This document shows positions 48,593-60,100 of a stretch of DNA of 64,000 nt, piece by piece. The notes beneath the pieces are model-generated. The model worked only from the letters and a program-made list of their open reading frames with translations, was not told the DNA's origin and ran no database searches. Source of the stretch: Theristus sp. LFF4_11 (taxonomy: Eukaryota > Nematoda > Chromadorea > Monhysterida > Xyalidae). The stretch spans positions 18,956 to 82,955 of the forward strand of contig JASANC010001476.1 of the NCBI GenBank assembly GCA_030248135.1, read 5' to 3'. The translations under genes and the position numbers were made by a program. Each line of letters begins with the position of its first letter. Position 1 is the stretch's first letter.

Positions 48593-49311
48593 TAGGGTTG
48601 TTAAAAAAAAACAAAAATCGTCATTTTTGTTTTTTTTTTTAAATTTTTTTTTTTAAATTTCAAAAATCAAAGTTGTGCTAAATCAATCAGGGAGTCCGAA
48701 GAACCACATATGATATGCAAGCGCCTCCCGAATGACTCCCGTATGGCGGAACTTTGCAGATTTTGTTTTGGTGACCTCAATTACCCCTTTTCCAAACCGT
48801 CACCATGCCTCTTCTTGTGTTTTGACCTCCAAAACGTCACTAATTGTCCCCAGCTAAGCTAATGCTAAAGTGAAGACAAACATACCGCCTTGAAATTCGA
48901 TCAATTCTTCTGATGGTGTCGCGACGACACGACACGAAGCAGCAACCAGACAACGTAGCGCTTGCAAACGGAGGAGCGAGCACAATCGGACGCTCTGCGA
49001 GGCGAATCGTCACCTTATCTGCATCGGAAATGGTAGGCTAAGCTTTGGGACGCTCAAAAACTTCATCGCAGATGTTGTCGAAGCCTAAAATCAGTCGGTA
49101 AAACGGCCCAAAATCGACTGCTAAAGGTTTTACGAGGTATAATCAAAGAAAATTTTTGTTGAACTTTCGAAAAATTGTGCCAAAATTGAGGTTTTCAGAG
49201 CATATTAGAGGAAAATTTTTCGAATTTTTTTTTTTTTTAAATCGGCATTTTTGTTTTTTTTTAATCACTTTTTTTAAAAAAAAAAATTTTCATTTTTGTT
49301 TAACAACCCTA
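48593..49311. mobile_element. hAT-like element (TAGGGTTGTTAAAA ends) inside the G-run repeat
   Basis: Ends TAGGGTTGTT and AACAACCCTA, flanked by CGTGGGAC / CGTGGGAG (7 of 8 identical). The uninterrupted site 'ggtaacgtgggaccccccc' is present at about 54380. A related truncated copy is at 53190-53675. No coding capacity. Confidence 0.88.
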
Positions 49312-49745
49312 CGTGGGAGCCCCCCCAGGGGGGTCCCATGGGGGGTGCATTTTTTCAAAATTTTCTGTGGGGGGGTCCACCCCCCCCCCCACCCCCCCAT
49401 GAAATTTTTTCGCTTAAATTTTAAAGGAAAAACGCTAAATTTAGCTGCAAAATCTTTGAAATTACAATGAAGATGGTCAAGTTATCATATATTCAGCTTA
49501 TATTATAGACTTTATAGACAAAAAATCATGATTTTCGAAAAAAAAATTAGGGTGTGCAGAAAATTTTGGGGGGGGGGGTCTCCGCCAGACAAAATTTCAT
49601 GGGGGGTGTGGGGGGGGGTGTCGGCCAAATTATTGAGGGGGGGTCCGATGGGGGGGTGCCCGGTTTTAGGGGGGGGGGGGTGGCACGGGGCCCCCCCACC
49701 CCCCCCCACCCGCCCACGGTACTGGTACAGTGACACCCCGGGCAT
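49312..49745. repeat. G-run dispersed repeat, continuation of copy 1
   Basis: Continues the repeat past the hAT insertion: tgcattttttcaaaattttctgtgggg, the 'gaagatggtcaagttatcatatattcagc' block and the G/C-run end. The same order occurs at 50930-51370 and 54410-54850. Confidence 0.88.
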
Positions 49746-49862
49746 TGATAAAACTACAGACCCGCACCCGACCCGACCCGATAAAAATTGTCTGATAAAA
49801 CTACAGACCCGATGTCGGGTCGGGTGTAGACCAGAAAAGCGTTGATAAAACTACAGAGGTTG
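49746..49862. repeat. Small inverted repeat with ACCCGACCCG
   Basis: 'gataaaactacagacccg' occurs as repeats around acccgacccgacc / gtcgggtcgggtg, which are complementary. It forms a short hairpin array between repeat families. Confidence 0.6.
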
Positions 49863-50019
49863 GCCTACATAGGGAAAGAAATAATTTGTACTAAACAGCA
49901 AAAAGAAAACCGGAGCGTGAATTATAAGTAATCACGCTTTACAAACAGAAATAGACGTTTTAAAAAGGTGTGCCAGCCAAACTCATTTAGTTTTCGGTCG
50001 TTTAGTTTTTCAATCAAAA

Positions 50020-50530
50020 AGAGAAAAAGCAATTCCTTGTTGCAACTTCTTGAATTAAGGAACGTAGTGAAGAAGCTGAAGCGGCGCCATTCGTGTGCTT
50101 TCGGCCGTTGTTCGCGATCTCAGAGATACCAGAGATTCTGATTGGTTGACCCAGAGAAACAAACAAGTGATGGTGCACAAGACCATGATGACCATAAACA
50201 GAAATCTTAAAATGAAGATCGAAATGAAGGTCGGTTGGTTGATCGCGCCGTGATTGCCTTGCCCAGAAAAACAAATGAAAAACGAATCGGGCACGTTGAT
50301 TGGTGGTATCACCACCAGGCTACAACGACGAACAATTTCTGGGCGCACATTCGATCGGTTGTTCAAAACATTGTGCACTATCAAAAATTTGTGGCAGCCA
50401 AACTCACTCATGGCACAGTACAATTCAATCAGGCAGCAATCGCAGACGGAAATCGGAGGATCTCTGAACTGAACAAGAGACACGAAAACATCACTGAAAA
50501 GTGATTTTAGCCGATTTTCATAAGTCAATC
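50020..50530. other. Ambiguous coding-looking segment
   Basis: Both strands are open: a 157-codon - strand frame (50528-50055) ends with a strong transmembrane segment (FISIFILRFLFMVIMVLCTI), and an 89-codon + strand frame (50235-50504) has Asn/His-rich, protein-like composition. Neither has a recognised family or clear exon partners. At most one is real; the segment is not G/C-run repeat and is flanked by it. Confidence 0.3.
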
Positions 50531-50889
50531 AAGTTTATTTGTATGCCTCACGACTCACGTCAAACAGAACAGCACACATCATCATTTTTCTTGCTTGCAC
50601 TGTGGTACAGCAGAGGGAACAGACAGACAGACAGACAGATACAGAGCTCACAGCCTTTGAAACAATAAAAAACTGGTGAATTTAAGGAGAGACTGATAAT
50701 GCAACGCTGAATAGAATCAGTTCATCGTTCTGGTTTGTTTTCTGATTCATTTTCCACATCGACAAGTTTCACAGATGGGTTCCCGACACTTCTCCGCAGA
50801 TGAGTAGATGCTGTGCGTGTGCAGCTGCTGCACCCGTACCAGTGGAATGGATTTTTGATGAAGATGCATGTGCATTTCTTTCATAATGT

Positions 50890-51371
50890 AGCACTCCGTA
50901 CCGTGGGCCCAAAACAATTTTCGAAGGGGGGGGGGGTATGGTGCCTATGGTAATGGGGGACCCCCCCCATGGGGGGGTGCATTTTTCAAAATTTTCTGTG
51001 GGGGGGTCCACCCCCCCAGCCCCCATGATATTTTTTCGCTTAAATTTTGAAGGAAAAACGTTAAATTTTGCTGCAAAATCTTTGAAATTACAATGAAGAT
51101 GGTCAAGTTATCATATATTCAGCTTATATTATGGACTTTATAGACAAAAAACATGATTTTCGAAAAAATTTTTAGGGTGTACGGAAAATTTTGGGGGGGG
51201 GAGTCTCCGCCGGCGCCAGACAAAATTTCATGGGGGGTGTGGAAGGGTGTCGGCCAAATTTTCGAGGGGGGGTCCGATGGGGGGGTGCCCGGTTTTAGGG
51301 GGGGTGGCACGGTGCCCCCCCCCACCCCCCAGCCCCCACCCGACGGTCTCTGGTGCTCTGGGGGGTGTACC
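50890..51371. repeat. G-run dispersed repeat, copy 2
   Basis: Same modules in the same order as 49312-49745 (caaaacaattttcgaagggg, tgcatttttcaaaattttctgtg, gaagatggtcaagttatc, tccgcc..agacaaaatttcatgg). Ends at the hAT insertion at 51372. Confidence 0.88.
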
Positions 51372-52394
51372 TAGGGTTAGGGGAAAAAAAATCCGGATTT
51401 TTTTTAAATTAAAAAAATTTTTTTTAATTTTTTTACAAGTTAGGTTTGTTCGAAGCGTCTCGTCGAGCTGAGTTCATCTAGACTATTTTCAGAACGATCC
51501 GGAAAACTATAAGAGCGAAAATCGTGTTTTATTGAAATTATGTCCATTTCATAGAGGGAAAGTTGCATTTTCAACAGTAAAACAGGACAATTTTCGACGT
51601 GTACTTGAATATTGAACCGTTCTTAGTTGTTCCTCTTTAGAAAATTACCAAAATTTGACTGTGTTCAAAAATTCCTGTTTGCTGTAGCTAAGTCGGCAAC
51701 CCCTGTCGACCCGGTCGCCCCCCCCCCAAGACACTTACTTTCAGGTTCAACCAGCAATGCTATCTGCCACATGGCGAGAGCCCACTCTTCAAATCATCGT
51801 ATCGAAAACACGTACCATGATTTCGCGATCACGTTGCGGGCAACTGACAGACGCAAGTTTAACACGTTAGTTTAGCTCAGCACGCAAGTTTTAACATGTG
51901 GCCATGTTATCGGGTATCTGAAAAACGGTCGTGTGATGTGGTATTAACCAACATCTCCGCTCCAATTGTTTAACAATATATCGCACAACTCCATTGTAGA
52001 CCTATAACATACGCCAATCAACAAAATATCATGTTCATCTCATGGCCTACCGACTGAAAAAACATGTTCTAAGTTGCAAGAAAACGATTTCTGAAACGAT
52101 ATTTCAATTCAGTTAAATCATTTCAACGCTAAAAATTGACTCTAGAAGTCATCCAAATCGAAAAACATGGAGTACGTCGGTCAAAATGACCAAATAATGA
52201 CATGTACCTAAGCACACAAAGAAGTTGGGAAGAAAATTTGGTTTGAACTTTCAAAAAATTATGCCATAAATCGAATTTTCAGAGCAAAGTAGAAGAAAAA
52301 TTTTTCAAATTTTTTTTAAGTTTGAAAAAAAATCCAAATTTAAAAAAAAACAAAAAAAATAAAAAAAAAATTTTTTTCAAAGCCCCTAACCCTA
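51372..52394. mobile_element. hAT-like element (family TAGGGTTAGG), complete, within the G-run repeat
   Basis: Ends TAGGGTTAGG and CCTAACCCTA, perfect 8-bp duplication GGTGTACC on both sides (51364-51371 and 52395-52402). The near-empty site 'ctctggggggtataccccc' is at about 54805. 1023 bp, no transposase frame. Confidence 0.94.
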
Positions 52395-52515
52395 GGTGTA
52401 CCCCCCAACCCCCCCCCGCCCACGGTACTGACCATACCCCCCCCCTCGAAAATCTTTTTGGGCCCACAGTACTGCCCCCACCCGACGGTCTCTGGTGCTC
52501 TGGAGGGTGTACAGT
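52395..52515. repeat. G-run dispersed repeat, remainder of copy 2
   Basis: C-run sequence with 'cccacggtactg' and 'gacggtctctggtgctctgg', resuming after the hAT-like element. Confidence 0.8.
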
Positions 52516-52585
52516 TGCGAATAACAGTTGAAACCATTTAGAAACACGCAGCGTTTTCACAGAATGTCAAAACTTGAGTTCAAAG

Positions 52586-52906
52586 AATACGGTAACTCTG
52601 CTGTGTGGGTCTCGACGCGATTTTTTTAAACTGCCTTTTATTGCCAGGAAAATACTAAATTGATGAACACCGTTCACATGATTGCAAGAAACAACTGTTA
52701 TTCACAAGAAACAAAGTAGTTTTCAGCAACTTCGTGTCAAGACCGAACTGCAGCTACCGTAACCCGTCGGACCTTACTTCAGACATATGACTGTTTCATG
52801 CAATCATGTGAACGGTATCCACCATTCTAGTAACAGTTCTTGGCAATAAAAGAACGTTTTTAAAAAATCGTGTCGAGACCCATTGGAGAGCTACCGTAAT
52901 CCTTGA
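52586..52906. mobile_element. Foldback MITE with TACGGTA ends
   Basis: The left arm (tacggtaact..gggtctcgacgcgatttttttaaa..tattgccaggaa..ccgttcacatgattgca) is mirrored by the right arm (tgcaatcatgtgaacgg..cttggcaataaaa..tttaaaaaatcgtgtcgagaccc..agctaccgta). About 320 bp, no coding capacity. Confidence 0.85.
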
Positions 52907-53019
52907 AGTCTAGTTTTGACATTTAGCTTTGCTTTGCTTTATTGCGCTTTTATTTATATATTTAATTGACAAAAACATCAATTTTTTGGAGGGGGACGGA
53001 TTTGTCCTGTCCCCAAATC

Positions 53020-53190
53020 TCCCCAAATCCGCGTGCCTCCGTGTTCCGTGGTTTTGTTAAAGGTGCGCAGCGTGTTGTGTGCAAAAAAATATGGGTCACT
53101 TTAGCTGCACGCAGCCTCCGTGTTGCCTCCGTGGTTTTGTTAAGCGTGCAGCCTCCGTGTTCCGTGTTGCCTCTGTGGTTTTGTTAAAGG
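53020..53190. repeat. Irregular tandem repeat around CCTCCGTGTT
   Basis: Repeated 'gcctccgtgttccgtggttttgttaa' modules, three to four irregular copies. Confidence 0.7.
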
Positions 53191-53675
53191 CCCCATGCCT
53201 CTTCTAGTGTTTTGACCCCCAAAACGTCACTAATTGTCCCCAGCCCAAGTGAAAATACACATACCGGCTTGAAATTCGATCAATTCTGATGATGTGTCGC
53301 GACTGCAGGACACGAAACGGCAACCAGACAACGTAACGCTTGCAAACGGAGCAGCTCGGACGCTCAAATTTAGATTGCGAGGCGAATCGTCACCTTATCT
53401 GCATCGGAAATGGTAAGCCAACCTTTGGGACGCTCAAAAACTTCATCGCAGATGTTGTTGAAGCCTGAAATCAGACGGTAAAACGGTCTAAAATCGACTG
53501 CTAAAGGTTTTACGAGGTAATATCAAAGAAAATTTTTGTTGAACTTTCGAAAAATTGTGCCAAAATTGAGGTTTTCAGAGCCTACTAGAAGATTTCTTTA
53601 GAATTAAAAAAAAATCGCCTTTTTTGTTTTTTTAATTACTTTAAAAAAATTGATTTTTGTTTCACAACCCTCCTA
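53190..53675. mobile_element. Truncated copy of the TAGGGTTGTT hAT-like element
   Basis: Homologous to 48780-49311 (cttatctgcatcggaaatgg, gacgctcaaaaacttcatcgc, gttttacgaggta) and ends TTTCACAACCCTCCTA; the left end is missing. Confidence 0.75.
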
Positions 53676-53900
53676 GGCGCTGGAGCTTCTTTTTTAAAAC
53701 GCACGCGCACCTCGCATCCGCATGCTCATGCTCATGATCCACTAGCGCGCGTGCACACGCTCCGGCCCCAACAAAAACTTGTTCAGACATCTTCCTTTGT
53801 GAAAAGGCTTGGCTTAGGTAAGGATTAGGTTAGGATCATGTTAGGCTTAAGATTAGGCTTTAGGATTAAAATTAGAATAAGGTCCGTTTAAGCAATGTCC
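53676..53900. repeat. Dispersed repeat with degenerate TTAGGC/TTAGGA telomere-like run
   Basis: The part 53690-53790 (catgctcatgatccactagcgcgcgtgcacacgctccgg) recurs at 54015-54115 (inverted), 55785-55870 and, diverged, at 58800-58900. It is followed by gcttaggtaaggattaggttagg..ttaggcttaagattaggcttt, and the 58.8-kb copy is followed by a similar run. Confidence 0.65.
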
Positions 53901-53939
53901 GACAACGAGCGTGTCGGTTTTTAGAAAAGAAGGGCAACC

Positions 53940-55785
53940 CCCTAGGCAATTCAGTAGCGAAAGTGCGGGGAAATCCTGCCCGTGCACGGGCAGATACCCG
54001 TGTCCCCTCCCCCCATGTCTGAACAATTGCGTTTTGAACAAGTTTTTGTTGGGGCCGGAGCGTGTGCACGCGCGCTAGTGGATCATGAGCATGAGCATGC
54101 GGATGCGAGGTGCGCGTCAGTAGCGAAAGTGCGGGGGGTGTGGGGGGGGGTCCACCCCCCCCCTCAGCCGAAAATCCTGCCCGTGCACGGGCAGATACCC
54201 GTGTACCCCCCCCTCCCCCCCTTTACCTCGACACGGGTACTAGACTCCCCCCCCCCACCCCCCTCCGCGAGAAAACACGGGATCGCACCCAGTACCGTGG
54301 GCCCAAAACAATTTTCGAAAGGGGGGTATGGTGCCGTGGGGGGGGGTGCCGACCAAAAAGTGAGGGGGGGTCCAACCTGTGGTAACGTGGGACCCCCCCC
54401 CCATGGGGGTCTCATGGGGGGGGTGCATTTTTTCAAAATTTTCTGTGGGGGGGTCCACCCCCCCCCCCTCCCCACCCCCCATGATAATTTTTCGCTTAAA
54501 TTTTGAAGGAAAAACGCTAAATTTTGCTGCAAAATCGTTGAAATTACAATGAAGATGGTCAAGTTATCATATATTCAGCTTATATTATGGACTTTATAGA
54601 CAAAAAATCATGATTTTCGAAAAAATTTTAGGGTGTACGGAAAATTTTGGGGGGGTCTCCGCCAGACAAAATTTCATGGGGTGTGTGGGGGGGTGTCGGC
54701 CAAATTTTCGAGGGGGGGTCCGATGGGGGGGGGGTGCCGGGTTTTAGGGGGGGTGGCACGGTGCCCCCCCCCCCAACCCCCCCCCCACCCGACGGTCTCT
54801 GGTGCTCTGGGGGGTATACCCCCCCACCCCCCCTCGCCCACGGTACTGATCGCACCCCCCCCCCTCACGGTGGTCAATCTCATCTCAATTTTTTCCAAAA
54901 ATACCGTAATTTTTGCATTTTTCTTGACGTTTGTGTCTGTCCCTGCATAGATTTTGTTGCTTCTGACCAAACAAGCAGCTTGTTTGCACAAAATATTCTG
55001 TATTTTACAAGAATTTCTGTGTTTTTCTAAGGCAAAAATTTGGTATTACCAGTGCGATCCCGTGCACCCCCCCCCCTCACGAAATTTTTCTGCCAGTGCA
55101 CCCCCCCCTCAAGAAAATTTGCTGCCCGTGCACCCCCCCTCACCGAGAAGGCACCTGACCCCCCCCCTCCAAAATTAGGCAAACACCCCCCCCCTCACCC
55201 GAGGTCCCGCTTTCGCTACTGGTGCGCGTGCGTTTTAAAAAAGAAGCTCCAGCCAGTACCGAAGGCGAAAGCAAATTTTCGAGGGAGGGGGTGTCGTCAC
55301 GTGGGGGGGGGTGCCGAAAATTTTTCAGTCATGGTACAGTGACACCCCCCCCAGGCGTGGGCCATGGGGGGGGTGCACTATTGTAGAAAATTTTCTGGGG
55401 GGGTGCACACCCCCCACCCCACCCATGAGATTTTTTCGCTTAAATTTTGAAGGAAAAACGCTAAATTTTGCTGCAAAATCTTTGAAATTACAATGAAGAA
55501 TGTCAAGTTATCACATATTTAGGTTATATTATAGACTTTAAAGACAAAAAATCATGATTTTTGAGCAAAAATTCATGATTTTTTGGGTGGTCCGAGAAAA
55601 TTTTTGGGGGGTGTCACTGTTACTTAGGTCCATCTAGGGGGGGGGGGTGGGGGGTGTCTAGCAAATTTCGAGGGGGGGGTGTGGATGGTCCAGTGTCAGG
55701 TTTTGGGGGGTGGGTGTCGCGTGACCCCCCCACCCCCTCCCCACGCGGAGGTCTCGGGTGCTCTGGTCTTCGGTACTGACAGCGC
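53940..55785. repeat. G-run dispersed repeat, copy 3, partly inverted
   Basis: Contains modules of copies 1 and 2 in both orientations: 54120-54290 and 54850-55220 are inverted relative to 47140-48010, while 54290-54850 and 55250-55780 are direct. It contains the uninterrupted sites of two hAT-like insertions. All open frames are Gly/Pro artefacts. Confidence 0.88.
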
Positions 55786-56570
55786 ATCGGCATGCTCATG
55801 CTCATGATCCACTAGCGCGCGTGCACACGCTCCGGCCCCAACAAAAACTTGTTCAAAACGCAATTGTTCTGACATCTTCCTTCTTTTTGAAAGCAAGTTG
55901 AAGTAAGAGCTTTCAAGAAAATAAGTCATTGCACAGCAAAGGCCCTGCACAGCACAGCGCTATGTCGTGTGTTGCTCGCATAGCCACACTCTATCATATA
56001 CGAAACTTGTAACATCAGCCGCGTGAAGCAAACAAAACTGTGACCAGACACGTTTTGATTCAATAGTTGAATTTCCCGCCATACAAACACAATTTTACAG
56101 TGCAGGGCCTTTGCTGTGCAATGACTTATTTTCTTGAAAGCTCTTACTTCAACTTGCTTTCAAATAATAATTTTTTGTTTTCTGACATGGCAAAACCATA
56201 GCACATGGACATCACCGCACAAATCTCCCACAGTAAGAACGGGTGTTGTTGCTCGCATAGCCACACTCTGTCATATACGAAACGTGTAACATCAGCCGCA
56301 TGCAGCAGCAATAGTGAATGCGTGAAATCCAGGAAATCCTAAGTTCTATATTCGACGCTCATGCACGTTGGGAAATCGATAACATGAGCAGCCAATAAGA
56401 GCTCAGAACTGCCGTGTATATTTGGTTACTCGCAGAGCCACACCCACATATATGGAACTTGTAACATCAGCCGCGTGAAGCAAACAAAACTGTGACCAGG
56501 CACGTTTTGATTCAATAGTTGAATTTCCCGCCATACAAACACAATTTTACATTTGTAACATGTTCCCAGC
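55786..56570. repeat. Cluster of inverted and direct repeats
   Basis: An inverted pair (about 55886-55960 and 56098-56170, sharing 'gcaatgacttattttcttgaaagctc' and complement) brackets a module (ctcgcatagccacactct..gtaacatcagccgcgtgaagc) that recurs directly at about 56250 and 56430. Confidence 0.8.
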
Positions 56571-57195
56571 CAACTACGTTTATTTTGGCCGATTTTGGGC
56601 CAATTTAATTTTTTTGAATTTTTTCGAATTTTGAGCACTTTTTCAAAAACATCGGGTCCGTAGTTCCGGACCCCCCTCGAAAATTTGGCCGACATTTGCG
56701 TGCGTGTTTGTTTGTGACGTGCAACATTATTTTGTATTATCACAGGGGCCACAGGGTTCTATAGCGATGTGACTGACAAACGTAGTTTTTTGCGAGCACA
56801 GCTCTTCTGCGCTTTCGGCTTTTGATAAATCATATTTTTAGGAAACAATATTGTCAGAAAATCAAGGCATACGCATGCATGTTGAATCCAATTTTTTCAA
56901 GAAAACATCCAGTAACTAATAAGAAGGGCGCGCAGACGAACTGATGCGGGCGTTCAATTTGCAAGTTTGCAGTTTCAGCACAGTTTTTATGGAATAAAAT
57001 GCACACGTGTAAATTCGTTTATTTTTAAATTAGAAAATCAATTCTTTCGCAGTTGTAACTTCTGTTTTTGAAACTGCGTCTTGGTTTTGCTGTGCGTTTC
57101 TGCATACGAATTTGAAAGCAAGTTATGAGAACGGTTTGTGTTTTTTGATCGCACATGTTAAAAACATTGAGAAAACTGAAATAAAAAATAAAAAG
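56571..57195. other. Region upstream of the astacin gene
   Basis: No gene or clear repeat. It must contain the astacin promoter; nothing recognisable stands out. Confidence 0.4.
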
Positions 57196-60100
57196 ATGCG
57201 TCCAACTGATTTGTCAATTGTGGCATTCACCGTTCTCTTTGCCATCACTGTCGACTGTATTCCTCTCGACGCCCCAAAAGTGAGGAAGTAAAATAAAAGC
57301 AGAGACATGAAAGTTGCACGTTTTTCTTCACAAACTTTCTTGAGAAGAAAATGGGGACAAACTGTTAAAACCATAGATTTTTTATGGATTTTTTGTTCAT
57401 GCGTCCTCCCACCCACCCTCCACCCTCCTCACCGGTCGGGTCGAGTCGAGTCGTGAGCATTTGCTTTTGATGGACCATAATAAACTTTTATTGATTTTGT
57501 GTTATTATTCAACCCTTTTATAACACATGCAAAAAACAATGGTCACGCACGTTCAGGTGTTCAACGAAGACACGCAACGGTTCGAGTTTGGTTTAGCGCC
57601 ACACGAACTCGCAGAAGCAATGCGAACCTTCCATCAGAGAGGCGCGGGCACGTCGTTTCACCGCGGTGTGATTGCTCTCTGGAGAAGTTTTACGCACGCG
57701 GAAAATTGAAACGAACATGTTTTGAAAATAAATTCAATACTTTGATTTTGACACAAAAAATGGAACGAGACAAACGCTTTGTTCTTGCTGCAGCTGATCA
57801 AGGGTCAAACGGTGGACGCAAAACGATCCAAAATGCTGATTTTTACGATGGAAACTTTTTCGAGGGCGACATCAGTTCGCATGATAAAACTGGCAAAAAG
57901 AAGGCGAACCCAAGAGGTACACACAAGATGAAGAGAAACGTTTGTCTGACGGGGGAGGCTTATTTGTTCAATTTTTCTAACTCTATTGATTGGGGACGCC
58001 ACGGTTCAAGGCGTGTTCTGTCATAAAAAGGGTCATTGTGGCAGTTGCAAAATATTTTGACCCCTCTTCCGGTCAAAATATGGCATGAGATGACACCAGC
58101 ATACTTCAAACGGACCCTATACAGCTAGAACTTGAGCTGGTATGACTAGTGATGTGTTCGGTTACCGAAATTCTCGGTAACCGAACCGAAACCGAAAAAA
58201 AATCACCAACCGAAACCGAAACCGTTGCATTTTCGAGCACCGGTAACCGAAACCGAAACCGGAAGAGGTGCAGTGTTCGGTAACCGCACCGAAACCGAAA
58301 CCGAAAAAGAAATTGTCCACCAACCGAAACCGAAACCGAAAAATTTGAATTTTCGGTCATTTTTCGGTTACATAAGAAAAATTTCAGCTTAGCTGAATGA
58401 AACCTGACCAACATAAAACAAAACCGTAAAAATTGAAACAGTGGAAGTGGAAACACTGATTACACTACACCAGAATTACTGTCACTGTGGTTTTGGTGTG
58501 TTGTGTTGTGTATGTTTGTTCATGTGTTGTTGTTGTGTTACCCACCCCTATATTATAACATTGGAAAGGGGCGGAGTCCAAGGGGGGGGGGGGTTTGACC
58601 CACCAGAAAATAAGGGAATATAAAAAATATGTGGGGGTTGATCAGGATCAGAATCAGAGGAGGAAATCGATCAGGGTGTGGAGGGTGATTGATTGAACTA
58701 ATCCTCACGGGTCACGGCGCCGTGTGGGTGGGGGGCACTGTCTGACGTCTGTTCTGTTGACTGTTCTGACGATCCAACGGTCCGTTCCCGAAAAGCTTCT
58801 TTATTCAACGCACGCGCACCTGGAATTGGAATGCACAATGCACATCCTCTTGCTGATTGGCCACGTGCACATGCACACGCTCCGACCGCAAAAAGAACGC
58901 TCTCAAAACGCGATAGTTTTCAGTTCTTCTTTCTTGAAAAGGCTTGCGAAGCCTCAGGATAAGGTCAGGATTAGATTTGCGTCAAGATTAGGCACTAGGA
59001 TTAGGATTTGGATTAGGGCTATTTAGGAAACATCTGGCAACACTGAAACATTTTTTGAATAAAGCTATAAAGCAGGCCAAGGGTCCGTTCCATATCCGTT
59101 CCGTTTCTCTTCCTCTTTTCATTTTAGCATTCATTATCCACCGCACCCTAAATTTTTTCAATTTATCGGAGAATCTATCCTGAAAGCACTGAAACTGAAT
59201 AATTTATGTTGCATGCAACTTGCAATATTATATGCGCCATCGATCAAGCAATCTTTTTTATTTGAAACCGAAAATCAACCGAAACCGAACCGAAATGAAA
59301 TATTTTATCGGTAACCGAAACCGAAACCGGAAGAGGTGCAATGCTCGGTAACCGAACCGAAACCGAAACCGAAAAAGAAATTTTTCATCAACCGAAACCG
59401 AAACCGAAACCGAAACCAAAAAAAATTCTCAACCGAAACCGAAACCGAAAAAAAATCGCTTCGGTACACAACACTAGGTATGACTAGAAGTTATGCTCGT
59501 GATTGAACAGCGCTTTATTTAGTCGTTTACATTTTATTCAAAAAGTTATGATAAAAAAACGGTATGGCGATTTCACACACAGGTATATTCCGTGACTCGG
59601 TGATCAACTCAGTGGACTCAAGGTTGAAATGGCCGAAAGCCATCATACCGTATCGGGTTTGTGCTTCTGAGAACGAAACATACCTTTCTTTTAACTACAT
59701 GATGTTTGAAGTAAAAAACGAAAACGCAAGAAAACCAGAGTGGAATTTTTCGTGCCTGTGCTTTTTTTAGTTGGACGGCGATTGGACAGCCGATGATCGG
59801 TTTCAGGTCGGTGTGGTGATCATCGATTTCATGATCAGCACCTGCGTAAGGTCTGGACATCTTTTCACTGTGATCAATCTCATTTAGTCGACAAAAAAGT
59901 CTTGATGTCGCAAAAAACTGCATCATCCTCAACTATGTGGTATCATGACTTTGTTCTGTCATCATTTTTTCAACGAAATGCGTGTGGCCGTTGTGTCCAG
60001 CTGCAAGGAGGAAAACCAACACGAACAACAACAACATTCCGATAAAGTGGAAAATGAACAGATTTTTTGGAAACCACTCCACTCGCCCCGTTTTGGATTT

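Noticed and set aside
47140..55785. Glycine- or proline-rich protein genes
   Set aside because: Open frames follow G and C runs in all frames and both strands and vary between repeat copies by run length, so no frame is conserved.
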